DNA from: an uncultured Oscillospiraceae bacterium
Lineage (GTDB): Bacteria; Bacillota; Clostridia; Oscillospirales; Acutalibacteraceae
DNA: 37,403 nucleotides
Reading direction: 5' to 3'
NCBI GenBank assembly: GCA_900548305.1
Contig: URJZ01000014.1
Location: 1-37,403, forward strand
Both the position numbers and the translations under genes were made by a program. Below the pieces are notes generated by a model. It did not search any database, had not been told where the DNA came from, and saw nothing but the letters and a program-made list of their open reading frames with translations. Shown piece by piece: positions 1 to 7,411 of the stretch (its first letter is position 1; the number at the start of each line of letters is the position of its first letter).

Positions 1-278
1 CCGATTGGGTAGCAACGGACCAAAGCAAGAGGTAGAATATGCTCAGAGCATAGTACCAAAACATCCAACGGGTCTCCGTCTTCTGCATATGTGCGTGGAA
101 TAAAGCCGTAGCTTGCAGGATAGTGGGTAGATGTGTAAAGTACACGATCCAATTTCAAAAATCCGGTTTCTTTATCCAACTCGTATTTTGCTTTTCCGCC
201 TTTTGTGATTTCGATTACTGCGTCAAAATCAGTTTCGTTTACTCTCTCTGGAGAGAGGTCATGCCATATGTTCATCAT
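1..278 (-). CDS. ppa: Soluble inorganic pyrophosphatase, N-terminal part (cut by window edge)
   Basis: Family I soluble pyrophosphatase, which hydrolyses cytoplasmic pyrophosphate to two phosphates and so pulls biosynthetic reactions forward. The minus strand translates into about 92 residues that follow the family closely. There is an early VIEI strand, a KYELDKETG stretch, a DRVLYTSTHYPASYGFIP stretch and then the DGDPLDVLV metal-binding signature (family pattern D-x-D-P-x-D), ending in VRCYPIG at the edge. The start is the first of two adjacent ATG codons (278-276), with GGAGG at 293-289 upstream. The C-terminal half lies outside the window. A sigma-A-like promoter sits directly upstream. 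The gene is divergent from the sporulation gene at 445. Confidence 0.93.
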   Translation of the reverse strand, partial: MMNIWHDLSPERVNETDFDAVIEITKGGKAKYELDKETGFLKLDRVLYTSTHYPASYGFIPRTYAEDGDPLDVLVLCSEHILPLALVRCYPI

Positions 279-335
279 GATTAATATGCCTCCAAAAATT
301 TGTGTTCTTTTCATTTTCTATCATATTACCGCACA

Positions 336-364
336 ATTCTACCATATTTTTAAGAAAACATCAA
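336..364 (-). promoter_or_regulatory. Sigma-A-type promoter for ppa
   Basis: On the minus strand TTGATG (364-359), a 17-base spacer and TAGAAT (341-336) form a good -35/-10 pair, with a TG one base before the -10. Transcription would start near 329 and run into the ppa ribosome binding site at 293-289. Confidence 0.7.
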
Positions 365-393
365 CCGCTACTTTTGGTATGACGATTTTTTAG

Positions 394-422
394 GTCAATT
401 TTTCATTCTATCTGCATATCAT
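394..422 (+). promoter_or_regulatory. Possible sigma-E-like sporulation promoter
   Basis: GTCAATTT (394-401), 13 bases, then CATATCAT (415-422) resembles the mother-cell sigma-E pattern (roughly GTCATATT and CATACAnT). No convincing sigma-A pair is seen in front of the gene at 445. The match is imperfect and the call rests mostly on the sporulation nature of the downstream gene. Confidence 0.3.
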
Positions 423-444
423 TACACACGGGGGTGTATCTATT

Positions 445-738
445 ATGAAATGCAGTATTGCAGACATGAGAAATAAAGAAGTGATAAACCTGCAGGACGG
501 TACACGATTAGGCTTTGTCGGAGATGTGGAAATTGACACAGAAAATGCAAAATTGACAACCATTATTATATATGGTAGATCCAGACTATTTGGTTTGCTT
601 GGCAGAACTGATGACATTATGATTCCTTGGGAAAATATTGATGTGATTGGAGATGAAACCATTTTGGTCAATCATACCATATATGCAGCTACACCAAGAA
701 GAAAGCAAAGTTTATGGAGCCAATTTTTTGGCGGATAA
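445..738 (+). CDS. YlmC/YmxH-family PRC-barrel sporulation protein
   Basis: A 97-residue protein of the PRC-barrel type found in spore formers as YlmC or YmxH. Its biochemical role is not established; family members are linked to sporulation. The sequence shows the typical small beta-barrel pattern: KEVINLQDGTRLGFVGDVEID, a second strand pair around TTIIIYGR, the GLLGR turn, and IPWENIDVIGDETILV at residues about 61-76. The last 15 residues are basic and end in WSQFFGG. There is no signal peptide or membrane segment. The ATG is preceded by GGGGGTG about 10 bases upstream. In Bacillus subtilis ymxH lies directly before the dipicolinate synthase genes; here rpsB, tsf and murC lie in between. 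Which of the two paralogues this is cannot be decided. Confidence 0.85.
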   Translation: MKCSIADMRNKEVINLQDGTRLGFVGDVEIDTENAKLTTIIIYGRSRLFGLLGRTDDIMIPWENIDVIGDETILVNHTIYAATPRRKQSLWSQFFGG

Positions 739-765
739 TCAACAGCAAAAAAATATAAAATGTGC

Positions 766-794
766 TTGCAATTTTATATTTATCATGCTATAAT
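766..794 (+). promoter_or_regulatory. Sigma-A promoter of rpsB (extended -10)
   Basis: TTGCAA (766-771), a 17-base spacer and TATAAT (789-794) with TG at 786-787. This near-ideal promoter gives a leader of about 105 bases before rpsB. Confidence 0.85.
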
Positions 795-815
795 GATACG
801 GTTCAATATAACACA

Positions 816-878
816 CGTTGCAGTATGACGAAGTTGGTGCTTGTTTTTTTTAAGTGAAATTCGTATATCGCTGTAACG
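816..878 (+). promoter_or_regulatory. Structured 5' leader of rpsB, candidate S2 autoregulatory hairpin
   Basis: One long bulged stem-loop fills most of the leader. CGTTGCAG (816-823) pairs with CTGTAACG (871-878). It continues as TAT-g-ACGAA (824-832, single bulged G) with TTCGTATA (860-867), leaving a 3-base bulge TCG (868-870). The top is U-rich. The rpsB Shine-Dalgarno (891-896) follows 12 bases later. Ribosomal protein genes are commonly controlled by such leaders, but I do not recognise this as a named class. Pairing was read by eye. Confidence 0.45.
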
Positions 879-905
879 GAGGATACAACCAAGGAGGATT
901 TTAAA

Positions 906-1643
906 ATGGCAGTAGTATCTATGAAACAATTATTGGAGGCCGGTGTACACTTTGGTCACCAAACAAGAAGATGGAATCCTAAAATGGCTCGTTACATCTT
1001 CACAGAACGTAATGGTATTTACATTATCGACCTGCAAAAAACAGTAAAAAAATTGGAAGAAGCTTATAGCTTTATTCGTGATATTTCTGTTGAGGGCAAA
1101 CCTGTACTATTTGTTGGTACTAAAAAACAAGCTCAAGATTCTGTAAAAGAAGAAGCAGAACGTGCAGGTGCTTACTATGTAAACGCTAGATGGCTTGGTG
1201 GTATGATGACTAACTTTAGCACCATTCGCCGCAGAGTAAGTCGTTTGCAACAATTAAGAGCTATGGAAGAAGACGGCACATTTGATTTGTTGCCAAAGAA
1301 AGAAGTAATTAAACTTCGTCTTGAAATTGAAAAATTAGAGAAATTCTTGGGTGGTATTAAAGAGATGAAGCAACTTCCAGGTGCTTTGTTTATTGTAGAC
1401 CCACGCAAAGAAAGAATTGCTGTAGCTGAAGCTAAAAAATTGGGTATTCCAATTGTTGCAATTGTTGATACAAACTGTGACCCAGACGAAATTGATTACG
1501 TAATTCCAGGTAATGACGATGCAATTCGTGCTGTTAAATTGATTTCTGCTACAATGGCAAATGCTATTATTGAAGGTAGAGAAGGTCAAATGGGTGCTGC
1601 AGCTCAAGAATCTGCTGAAGAAACAGAAGCAGCTGCTGAATAA
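906..1643 (+). CDS. rpsB: 30S ribosomal protein S2
   Basis: Structural protein of the small ribosomal subunit, needed for S1 binding and initiation in many bacteria. The 245-residue product matches the family over its full length. It begins MAVVSMKQLLEAGVHFGHQT with the S2 signature near residues 12-25, followed by WNPKMARYIF and by VLFVGTKKQAQ. The central NARWLGGMMTNFSTI and the LPGALFIVDPRKE and IPIVAIVDTNCDPD stretches are also present. The C-terminus is an Ala/Glu-rich tail, common in the family. AAGGAGG lies 9 bases before the ATG. The gene precedes tsf, the classical rpsB-tsf pair, but a hairpin and a second promoter separate them. Expression probably depends on the strong promoter at 766 and the structured leader. 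Confidence 0.99.
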   Translation: MAVVSMKQLLEAGVHFGHQTRRWNPKMARYIFTERNGIYIIDLQKTVKKLEEAYSFIRDISVEGKPVLFVGTKKQAQDSVKEEAERAGAYYVNARWLGGMMTNFSTIRRRVSRLQQLRAMEEDGTFDLLPKKEVIKLRLEIEKLEKFLGGIKEMKQLPGALFIVDPRKERIAVAEAKKLGIPIVAIVDTNCDPDEIDYVIPGNDDAIRAVKLISATMANAIIEGREGQMGAAAQESAEETEAAAE

Positions 1644-1656
1644 GATTCGCATTTTG

Positions 1657-1687
1657 AAATATCCGTCTTTTGCGACGGATATTTTTT
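1657..1687 (+). terminator. Intrinsic terminator or attenuator between rpsB and tsf
   Basis: A perfect 11-bp stem, AAATATCCGTC (1657-1667) with GACGGATATTT (1674-1684), a 6-base loop and a following short T-run. It likely ends part of the rpsB transcripts so that S2 and EF-Ts are made in different amounts. Confidence 0.75.
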
Positions 1688-1713
1688 GAATACAGCTTAG
1701 GATCATTTATAAT
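1686..1713 (+). promoter_or_regulatory. Probable second promoter for tsf
   Basis: TTGAAT (1686-1691), a 16-base spacer and TATAAT (1708-1713), just after the rpsB terminator hairpin and about 35 bases before tsf. The -10 is perfect and the -35 is moderate and overlaps the terminator T-run. Confidence 0.5.
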
Positions 1714-1747
1714 ACAATATTTTATATAAAAATCGGAGGAATGAAAA

Positions 1748-2662
1748 ATGGCTTTTACAGCAAAAGACGTTGCACAATTACGTGAAAGAACCGGTTGCGG
1801 TATGATGGATTGTAAGAAAGCACTTACAGAAGCAAACGGCGATATGGATGCAGCAATTGACTTTTTGAGAGAAAAAGGTTTGGCTGCTGCTGCAAAAAAA
1901 GCAGGCCGTATTGCTGCTGAAGGTGTTGCATATGCAGCTACCAATGAAGCAGGTAATGTTGGTGTTGTAATTGAAGTAAACGCTGAAACTGACTTCGTTG
2001 CAAAGAATGATGAGTTCAATAACTTTGTAAAAATTTGTGCACAAACTGTTATGGATCAAAATCCTGCTGATGTAGATGCATTGTTGGCTTGCAAAGCTGC
2101 TGGTTCTGATGAAACTATCGCTGATATTCTTCAAGAAAAAATCTTGACCATCGGTGAAAATATTAAAATTCGTCGCTTTGCTCGCAGTGAAGGTGCTGTT
2201 GTAACTTATATCCATGGCGGCGGACGCATGGGTGTTATGGTTACTTTTGACACAACTCCTGAAATTGCTTCCAAACCTGAATTTGTTGAATATGCAAAAA
2301 ACATTGCAATGCAAGTTGCTGCAATTGTTCCAAACTATGTTTCTGAAGCAGAAGTTCCAGCAGAGGTTGTTGAGCATGAAAAGAAAATTCTAACAGAACA
2401 AGTTGTAGATTCCGGTAAACCTGCAAATGTTGCTGAGAAAATTGTAGAAGGAAGAATGAAGAAATTCTTCAAAGAAATTTGCTTGCTTGACCAACCATAT
2501 GTAAAAGATGGTGACATGAGCGTACAACAATACACAGAAGCAACCGCAAAAGAGCTTGGCGGCGATATTAAAATTCAAAGCTTCGTTCGTTTTGAAAAAG
2601 GCGAAGGTATTGAAAAACGTGAAGATAACTTTGCAGATGAAGTTGCTAACATGGTAAAATAA
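1748..2662 (+). CDS. tsf: Translation elongation factor Ts
   Basis: EF-Ts, the cytoplasmic nucleotide-exchange factor that releases GDP from EF-Tu. The 304-residue protein has the N-terminal UBA-like domain (residues about 1-45, with LRERTGCGMMDCKKAL), then TDFVAKN at 81-87, the conserved EF-Tu contact region. The dimerisation core follows, with HGGGRMGVMV and NIAMQVAA. Near the end are the LLDQPYVKD motif and a C-terminal core segment. Length is typical for Firmicutes. The start ATG follows CGGAGGA with normal spacing. It lies 104 bases after rpsB and is followed by a strong terminator. Confidence 0.99.
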   Translation: MAFTAKDVAQLRERTGCGMMDCKKALTEANGDMDAAIDFLREKGLAAAAKKAGRIAAEGVAYAATNEAGNVGVVIEVNAETDFVAKNDEFNNFVKICAQTVMDQNPADVDALLACKAAGSDETIADILQEKILTIGENIKIRRFARSEGAVVTYIHGGGRMGVMVTFDTTPEIASKPEFVEYAKNIAMQVAAIVPNYVSEAEVPAEVVEHEKKILTEQVVDSGKPANVAEKIVEGRMKKFFKEICLLDQPYVKDGDMSVQQYTEATAKELGGDIKIQSFVRFEKGEGIEKREDNFADEVANMVK

Positions 2663-2691
2663 TTTATTATTTTCCATATTTCATATGAGAT

Positions 2692-2734
2692 AAGAAAAAA
2701 GAGCTGGGTATTAACCATAGCTCTTTTTTCTTTT
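2692..2734 (+). terminator. Terminator of tsf
   Basis: A 14-bp stem, AAGAAAAAAGAGCT (2692-2705) with AGCTCTTTTTTCTT (2719-2732), followed by more T. The loop contains a small GGT/ACC pair. Confidence 0.85.
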
Positions 2735-2780
2735 ATTCAAATTAATACTGTTATTTGAAACGAATAACATAGAAGCAAAA

Positions 2781-2812
2781 AATACGCAGTTAAGTTTACT
2801 TAACTGCGTATT
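2781..2812 (-). terminator. Terminator of murC (bidirectional hairpin)
   Basis: A near-perfect palindrome: AATACGCAGTTAAGT (2781-2795) pairs with ACTTAACTGCGTATT (2798-2812). A and T runs flank it, so it can end transcription in both directions. It lies just past the murC stop codon. Confidence 0.85.
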
Positions 2813-2818
2813 TTTTAT

Positions 2819-4225
2819 TTATATGGTATTTTCTGAAAATGCGTTATTTTCAGCTTTTTTATATTTTTCTACAATCATGTTTGCACAGCGATAAATATCA
2901 CCACCGCCTAATGTAATAATTAAGTCTCCCGGTTGGGCACGTTCTATAACATAGTCGCTAATTTCATCAAAAGTTTTTAAGCATACACTTCCCGGAACTT
3001 TTGCACCTAAATCTTCAGCATAAATATTATAAGTATTTGTTTCTCTGACAGGTAGTATTTCGGTTAATATTACGTGGTCAGGGATAGCCAAAGCTTCTGC
3101 AAAATCATTCAGCAATAAGAAAGTTCTGGAATACGTATGAGGTTGGAAGATAGCCCATACATTTTTAAAGCCCATATGCATAGCTGCTGTTAAAGTTGCA
3201 TTTAATTCTGTAGGGTGATGTGCAAAATCGTCGGCAACAACAATATCATGAAAGGTTCCTAGTCGTTCAAATCTTCTGTGTACGCCTGTAAAATCGTGTA
3301 AACCTTTTGCGATATCGTTTCCGGAAATACCAAAGTAGTCAGCTGTAGCAGCAGCAGCAAGAGCGTTCATAATATTATGTTTTCCGGGAACAGAAAGACG
3401 AATATCTGTAAGAGGCGTACCTTGTTTCATTAAAGTAAAGTCTTCAAATACATTTGGTTCTTCTTTAATATTGGCCGCAGAATAGTCGTTATCAGCACCA
3501 AATCCAAATGTAATAATTTTGACGTCTTTAAGATTTTCGATTGCTTTTTTAACATTGTCATCATCACCGTTTACAATCAGAACTTTGCTGGTTTGATTGG
3601 CAAATTGATGAAAAGATTTAATGATATTTTCAAGAGAACCAAAATATTCTAAATGATCAGCATCTATATTTAAGATGATTGAGATAGCGGGACTTAATTT
3701 TAAAAAAGTATCTACATACTCACAGGCTTCGCAAATCATAATGTCAGATTTACCTGCACGGCCATTGCTTCCGATGAACGGCAGCTTTCCTCCGATAATA
3801 GCGGAAGGATCTTTGCCAGCTTGGGTAAATAATTGTGTAAGCATGCCAGTTGTAGTAGTTTTTCCATGTGTTCCTGAAACGGCAATGGAGTCCTGATAGT
3901 GTGCTGTGACTACGCCAAGCATTTCAGAACGTTCTAATGTTGGAATTCCGCTTTCCAAAGCAGCAACCAATTCAGGATTATCTTTTTTTACCGCAGCTGT
4001 ATATACAATTAAATCTGCACCCTTAATATTTTCAGCTTTTTGTCCTATGACAACCGGAATTTGATAGGAGCGAATTTTTTGAACTGTTTCGGATTCAGAA
4101 ATATCTGAACCTGTAATGTGATAGCCTCTATGATATAAAATTTCTGCAATAGGACACATGCCAGAGCCGCCTATGCCGATAAAATGTATGTGTTTTACGG
4201 TATTTAAAATGTTTTGGTTTTCCAT
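2819..4225 (-). CDS. murC: UDP-N-acetylmuramate--L-alanine ligase
   Basis: ATP-dependent ligase that adds L-alanine to UDP-MurNAc, the first amino-acid step of peptidoglycan precursor synthesis in the cytoplasm. The 468-residue product shows the three Mur-ligase domains. These are an N-terminal UDP-binding fold with GIGGSGM at 17-23, a central ATPase with GTHGKTTTT at 118-126, and a C-terminal domain with ADDFAHHPTE. LGGGDIY lies near the end. I place the start at 4225, not at an upstream ATG at 4249. AAGGAG at 4240-4235 is then 9 bases from the ATG, and homologues begin close to this point. It stands alone on the minus strand, divergent from dpaA, with its own promoter and terminator. Confidence 0.97.
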   Translation of the reverse strand: MENQNILNTVKHIHFIGIGGSGMCPIAEILYHRGYHITGSDISESETVQKIRSYQIPVVIGQKAENIKGADLIVYTAAVKKDNPELVAALESGIPTLERSEMLGVVTAHYQDSIAVSGTHGKTTTTGMLTQLFTQAGKDPSAIIGGKLPFIGSNGRAGKSDIMICEACEYVDTFLKLSPAISIILNIDADHLEYFGSLENIIKSFHQFANQTSKVLIVNGDDDNVKKAIENLKDVKIITFGFGADNDYSAANIKEEPNVFEDFTLMKQGTPLTDIRLSVPGKHNIMNALAAAATADYFGISGNDIAKGLHDFTGVHRRFERLGTFHDIVVADDFAHHPTELNATLTAAMHMGFKNVWAIFQPHTYSRTFLLLNDFAEALAIPDHVILTEILPVRETNTYNIYAEDLGAKVPGSVCLKTFDEISDYVIERAQPGDLIITLGGGDIYRCANMIVEKYKKAENNAFSENTI

Positions 4226-4389
4226 ACAACAATGCTCCTTAAATAACATTCACTCAACTTCTATTTGTAACTTTTCAATCATAAAAGATATATTCTTGAT
4301 ATATAATATTGCTTTAAACTCATAATGGAAACTAATATTTTTCAATATGAAGAATCTTTATAAAATGGTACATCATTCTATTCTATATT

Positions 4390-4418
4390 ATTATAGCATT
4401 AAAAAATTTGCTTTGCAA
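4390..4418 (-). promoter_or_regulatory. Sigma-A promoter of murC
   Basis: On the minus strand TTGCAA (4418-4413), a 17-base spacer and TATAAT (4395-4390) with TG one base upstream of the -10. Its -35, spacer length and extended -10 equal those of the rpsB promoter. It gives a leader of about 155 bases. Confidence 0.75.
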
Positions 4419-4520
4419 TTTTTTGCGGATAAAAGCTACAACCTTCTAACAACAAAAAATACAGCATATTCATAGATTTATTATATTTTGATGCCGGTAA
4501 AACATATGACAACCTATAAT

Positions 4521-4550
4521 GAACAATATTTGCAATATTTCCATAATATA
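4521..4550 (+). promoter_or_regulatory. Sigma-K-type promoter of dpaA-dpaB
   Basis: GAACA (4521-4525), 16 bases and CATAATATA (4542-4550) fit the late mother-cell sigma-K pattern (AC in the -35, CATAnnnTA in the -10). In Bacillus subtilis the same genes are sigma-K dependent. The -10 ends 31 bases before the dpaA start. Confidence 0.65.
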
Positions 4551-4581
4551 GATTATCAGAAGCAATACGGGAGTTGGTTTT

Positions 4582-5445
4582 ATGGTAGAAATGAATCGTT
4601 TTGGAATTTTGGGTGGAGATAAAAGACAAATTTATTTGGCTCAATCGATAGCAGCAGATGGATATCAAGTCTATGCATGTGGCTTTGATGAAGATATTGA
4701 AATGAAACGTGTTGTGAAAGTTTCATTTAATGAGTTGACAGCTACATGTGGTTTTATCATTTTGCCTTTACCTGTGACGCAGGATGGAAAATATTTAAAT
4801 ATGTCTTTTAGCAAAGAAAAATTGTTGTTAGACGACACATTTGCAGAAAAAATGGTGGATAAGCAAGTATTTGGCGGTGCATTGAATCGATTAAAGTCAA
4901 CCAGTACACTTTGGAACAAAATTGCAATGTATGATTATTCTATGAGAGAAGAGTTTGCTGTACGAAATGCGGTTCCAACAGCTGAAGGCGCAATCATGAT
5001 TGCTATGGAATTAAGCGAAGGAACCATTAATGGCTCAAACTGTCTTGTGACCGGATATGGACGTATTGGAAAAGTATTAAGTGAAATATTAAAAGGTTTA
5101 GGGGCGAATGTGACTGTCAGTGCGCGTAAACCTTCAGATTTATCTTGGATTCAATTAAATGGTTATCAAGCCGTACAAACCTCTCAGTTAGCGGATTTAA
5201 CTTGTAAGTTTGATTTTGTGTTTAATACAATCCCTTCTTTCATTTTTACCCGAAAAGTATTATCCAAACATCACAAAGATACACTATTTATTGAATTGGC
5301 ATCTGCACCGGGAGGATTTGATAAAGAAGCAGTTTCTAAATTAGGTTTAAAACTGATTCCGGCATTATCATTACCGGGGAAAGTAGCGCCTAAGGCAGCA
5401 GGAAACATCATTAAAGATACGATTTACAATATTATGGAGGAGTGA
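4582..5445 (+). CDS. dpaA: Dipicolinate synthase subunit A
   Basis: Dehydrogenase-like subunit of dipicolinate synthase (SpoVFA), which converts dihydroxy-tetrahydrodipicolinate to dipicolinic acid in the mother cell; the product is loaded into the spore core with calcium. The 287-residue protein has two Rossmann-like parts. The N-terminal one carries FGILGGDKRQ at residues 7-16. The second has the NAD(P)-binding glycine motif GYGRIG at 158-163, followed by SARKPSDL. LASAPGGFD and SLPGKVAPKAAG near the C-terminus are typical of the family. GGGAG lies 8 bases before the chosen ATG; an in-frame ATG three codons later is an alternative. It is immediately followed by dpaB. Confidence 0.95.
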   Translation: MVEMNRFGILGGDKRQIYLAQSIAADGYQVYACGFDEDIEMKRVVKVSFNELTATCGFIILPLPVTQDGKYLNMSFSKEKLLLDDTFAEKMVDKQVFGGALNRLKSTSTLWNKIAMYDYSMREEFAVRNAVPTAEGAIMIAMELSEGTINGSNCLVTGYGRIGKVLSEILKGLGANVTVSARKPSDLSWIQLNGYQAVQTSQLADLTCKFDFVFNTIPSFIFTRKVLSKHHKDTLFIELASAPGGFDKEAVSKLGLKLIPALSLPGKVAPKAAGNIIKDTIYNIMEE

Positions 5446-5451
5446 GGTATT

Positions 5452-6024
5452 TTGAGTACTCTTACCTTTGGATATGCAATGTGCGGTTCGTTCTGTACAT
5501 TTCAGCAGTCTTTAGAGCAGATGAAAAAAATTGCGGCAGACGGATATCAGGTAGTACCGATTATGTCGTCGGCATCATATACAACAGATACTCGTTTTGG
5601 TAAAGCAAAAGATTTTATTGAAGAAATAGAATCAATATGTGGTAGAAAAATTATACATTCGATTGTAGATGCTGAGCCAATTGGACCTAAAAAAATGGTA
5701 GATGTTATGATTGTTTGTCCCTGTACAGGTAATACATTAGCAAAACTTGCAAATTCTATTACGGATACCGCAGTTACCATGGCGGTAAAATCTCATTTGC
5801 GTAATAGCGGACCTGTGGTATTAGCGCTTGCAACCAACGATGCATTATCCGGTTCTGCTAAGAATATTGGAAAACTAATGAATTATAAAAATATTTATTT
5901 TGTACCAATGAAACAGGATGATTCGGAAAAGAAACCAACTTCTGTAATTGCTGATTTTAATTATGTGTTTCCATCAGCGATTGCTTCTTTGGAAGGAAAA
6001 CAACTGCAACCTATACTTTTATAA
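5452..6024 (+). CDS. dpaB: Dipicolinate synthase subunit B (flavoprotein-like)
   Basis: Second subunit of dipicolinate synthase (SpoVFB), a member of the flavoprotein/decarboxylase-like fold family that works with DpaA to make spore dipicolinate. The 190-residue product has GYAMCGSFCTF at its N-terminus, the family's nucleotide-binding-like loop. VPIMSSASY follows, then CPCTGNTLAKLANSITD around residues 87-103, and the VLALATNDALS stretch. It starts with TTG six bases after the dpaA stop, with GGAGG 11 bases upstream, so the two are likely translated together. Expression is probably confined to late sporulation through the sigma-K-type promoter. Confidence 0.95.
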   Translation: MSTLTFGYAMCGSFCTFQQSLEQMKKIAADGYQVVPIMSSASYTTDTRFGKAKDFIEEIESICGRKIIHSIVDAEPIGPKKMVDVMIVCPCTGNTLAKLANSITDTAVTMAVKSHLRNSGPVVLALATNDALSGSAKNIGKLMNYKNIYFVPMKQDDSEKKPTSVIADFNYVFPSAIASLEGKQLQPILL

Positions 6025-6412
6025 AAAGGCATTACAAGCTTATAGAATATTAAAATTATCTTAAAAATGGCAGCTGTTATAGGGCTGCCTTACATAAAAA
6101 TACATTTTGGAATTCCTTAATATCAAAATTAATTGAGAATGTAATGATATAGAATGACTTAATATTTTAGATATCAATTTTATTGATTAAAATTTTTCAT
6201 TTAATAGATAATTACTCCGTTATGATAAAAATTAATCAATTAATGTGAACAAAAACACCGAGCGTGTTATACGCATTTTTTGTAATTATATTATACTTTT
6301 TACATTATCCTAATTTTTATGACGATATTTGATGTAATGCTCCATATTTCATAAATTTGTAGTGGTCTTATACTGTCATACAGTTTGTAATATTCACGTG
6401 TAGGAGGTATAT
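6025..6412. other. AT-rich intergenic region after dpaB
   Basis: The 388 bases hold no convincing gene. Visible elements are the GGCAGC/GCTGCC hairpin at 6069-6089 and an AT-rich inverted repeat (6183-6197 with 6227-6239, 2-base bulge). A weak hairpin GCGTG...ACGC followed by six T lies at 6262-6281. Close to the next gene there is a TATACT (6369-6374) with a poor -35 (TTTCAT, 6347-6352). A small inverted repeat ACTGT-CAT-ACAGT (6372-6384) overlaps that -10 and could be an operator. These last assignments are tentative. Confidence 0.4.
6069..6089 (+). terminator. Possible terminator of dpaA-dpaB
   Basis: GGCAGC (6069-6074) pairs with GCTGCC (6084-6089) around a 9-base loop. The following T-run is poor (TTACAT), so termination strength is doubtful. 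Confidence 0.35.
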
Positions 6413-7372
6413 ATGGGGGATATATGGAAAATTGCAGGCTTAAACATTAAGAAAGGAGAGAAAATTCAAACACAAATTCCGGTTTCTAATACTGAAACAA
6501 TAATGCCGGTAACCTTTATTCATGGGGAATATCCTGGAAAAACAGTTTTAATCACTTCAGGAATTCATCCAGCTGAGTCAACTGGAATTCAGACGTCGAT
6601 ACAATTGGCAAAGGAACTTTCATCTAGCAGCGTACATGGAAAATTGATTATTATCCATTTAGTTAATATGCCGGCTTTTCAAGAAGGGAACGATATTACT
6701 CCAGAGGACGGAAAAAATTTAAATAGAGTGTTCCCACCTAATCGCAATGGTACTTTAACCGATAAAATTGCATACTTCTTTTGGGAAACCTTTGCTTGTA
6801 AAGTTGATTTTTATATAGATTTACACGGCTGTAGTGCTGCTTGGTTAAATCCCCATTGCTATTATGTTGGTGTGGGAGAAGAACATATTATAGAAGAATC
6901 ACGGCAAGCTGCTAAATTATTAAATATTCCCTATATTACTCAATCGGTTTCAACTAATAATGCGTATAATTATGCCGGAACACAAGGAATTCCGGGCATA
7001 TTAATAGAACGAGGGCAATGTGGATACTGGGAGCAGAGGGAAGTAGAATCTTTCAAAAAAGATGTTAGAAATGTGCTGCGTCATTTACAATTATTAGATG
7101 GTGAAATGGAGTCTGTAGACATGACACCGGAGGAATTAGAAAATATTTTATATTTACATACCGAATGTGACGGATGTTGGATACCTTATGTGCGACCGGA
7201 TGAACTGTTTCAGAAAGGCGAGAAATTAGGAGAAATTCAAGACTGTTTTGGAGGAGTATTGCAAACGTATTATGCGCAGCAAGATGGTGTTGGGCTGTAT
7301 ATGAACTGTCATCTGTCAGTAAAGAAAAATGAGTTTCTATTTGCATATGCAGCATATTCTAATTTCGTTTAA
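6413..7372 (+). CDS. Aspartoacylase/succinylglutamate desuccinylase-like zinc hydrolase
   Basis: A 319-residue member of the AstE/AspA (M14-like) zinc hydrolase family, which cuts amide bonds of N-acyl amino acids or related small molecules; the substrate here is unknown. The metal site is visible as GIHPAES with H52 and E55, and as DLHG with H138. LNR (103-105) matches the family's substrate-binding LNR-x-FP motif. E199 in GILIERGQCG is the likely catalytic glutamate. The last 90 residues look like the C-terminal beta domain. No signal peptide is seen, so it acts in the cytoplasm. AGGAGG lies about 5 bases before the ATG. It is 39 bases upstream of the tandem methyltransferase and probably co-transcribed with it and the binding protein. 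Confidence 0.8.
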   Translation: MGDIWKIAGLNIKKGEKIQTQIPVSNTETIMPVTFIHGEYPGKTVLITSGIHPAESTGIQTSIQLAKELSSSSVHGKLIIIHLVNMPAFQEGNDITPEDGKNLNRVFPPNRNGTLTDKIAYFFWETFACKVDFYIDLHGCSAAWLNPHCYYVGVGEEHIIEESRQAAKLLNIPYITQSVSTNNAYNYAGTQGIPGILIERGQCGYWEQREVESFKKDVRNVLRHLQLLDGEMESVDMTPEELENILYLHTECDGCWIPYVRPDELFQKGEKLGEIQDCFGGVLQTYYAQQDGVGLYMNCHLSVKKNEFLFAYAAYSNFV

Positions 7373-7411
7373 ATTTTGGAAGTAGATGTTTAAATAAGGA
7401 GAAGCTTACAT

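Larger units (their letters stand above)
4226..4581. other. Divergent control region murC / dpaA
   Basis: This 356-base AT-rich region has no gene. It holds the murC promoter at 4390-4418 (minus strand), an untranslated murC leader of about 155 bases in which I see no clear hairpin, and the sigma-K-like dpaA promoter at 4521-4550. The two promoters face away from each other about 100 bases apart. Confidence 0.7.

Noticed and set aside
205..393. Open frame of 62 residues on the plus strand
   Set aside because: It lies opposite the clear pyrophosphatase gene and its promoter, with no ribosome binding site or family resemblance.
1778..2377. 199-residue minus-strand open frame inside tsf
   Set aside because: Antisense shadow of the conserved tsf gene with an implausible amino-acid composition.
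4399..4668. Open frame on the minus strand between murC and dpaA
   Set aside because: It overlaps the dpaA start and the murC promoter and has no recognisable features.
6183..6239. Inverted repeat in the gap after dpaB as a mobile-element end
   Set aside because: It is almost pure A and T with a bulge, has no target duplication and no transposase nearby; chance is likely in such AT-rich DNA.
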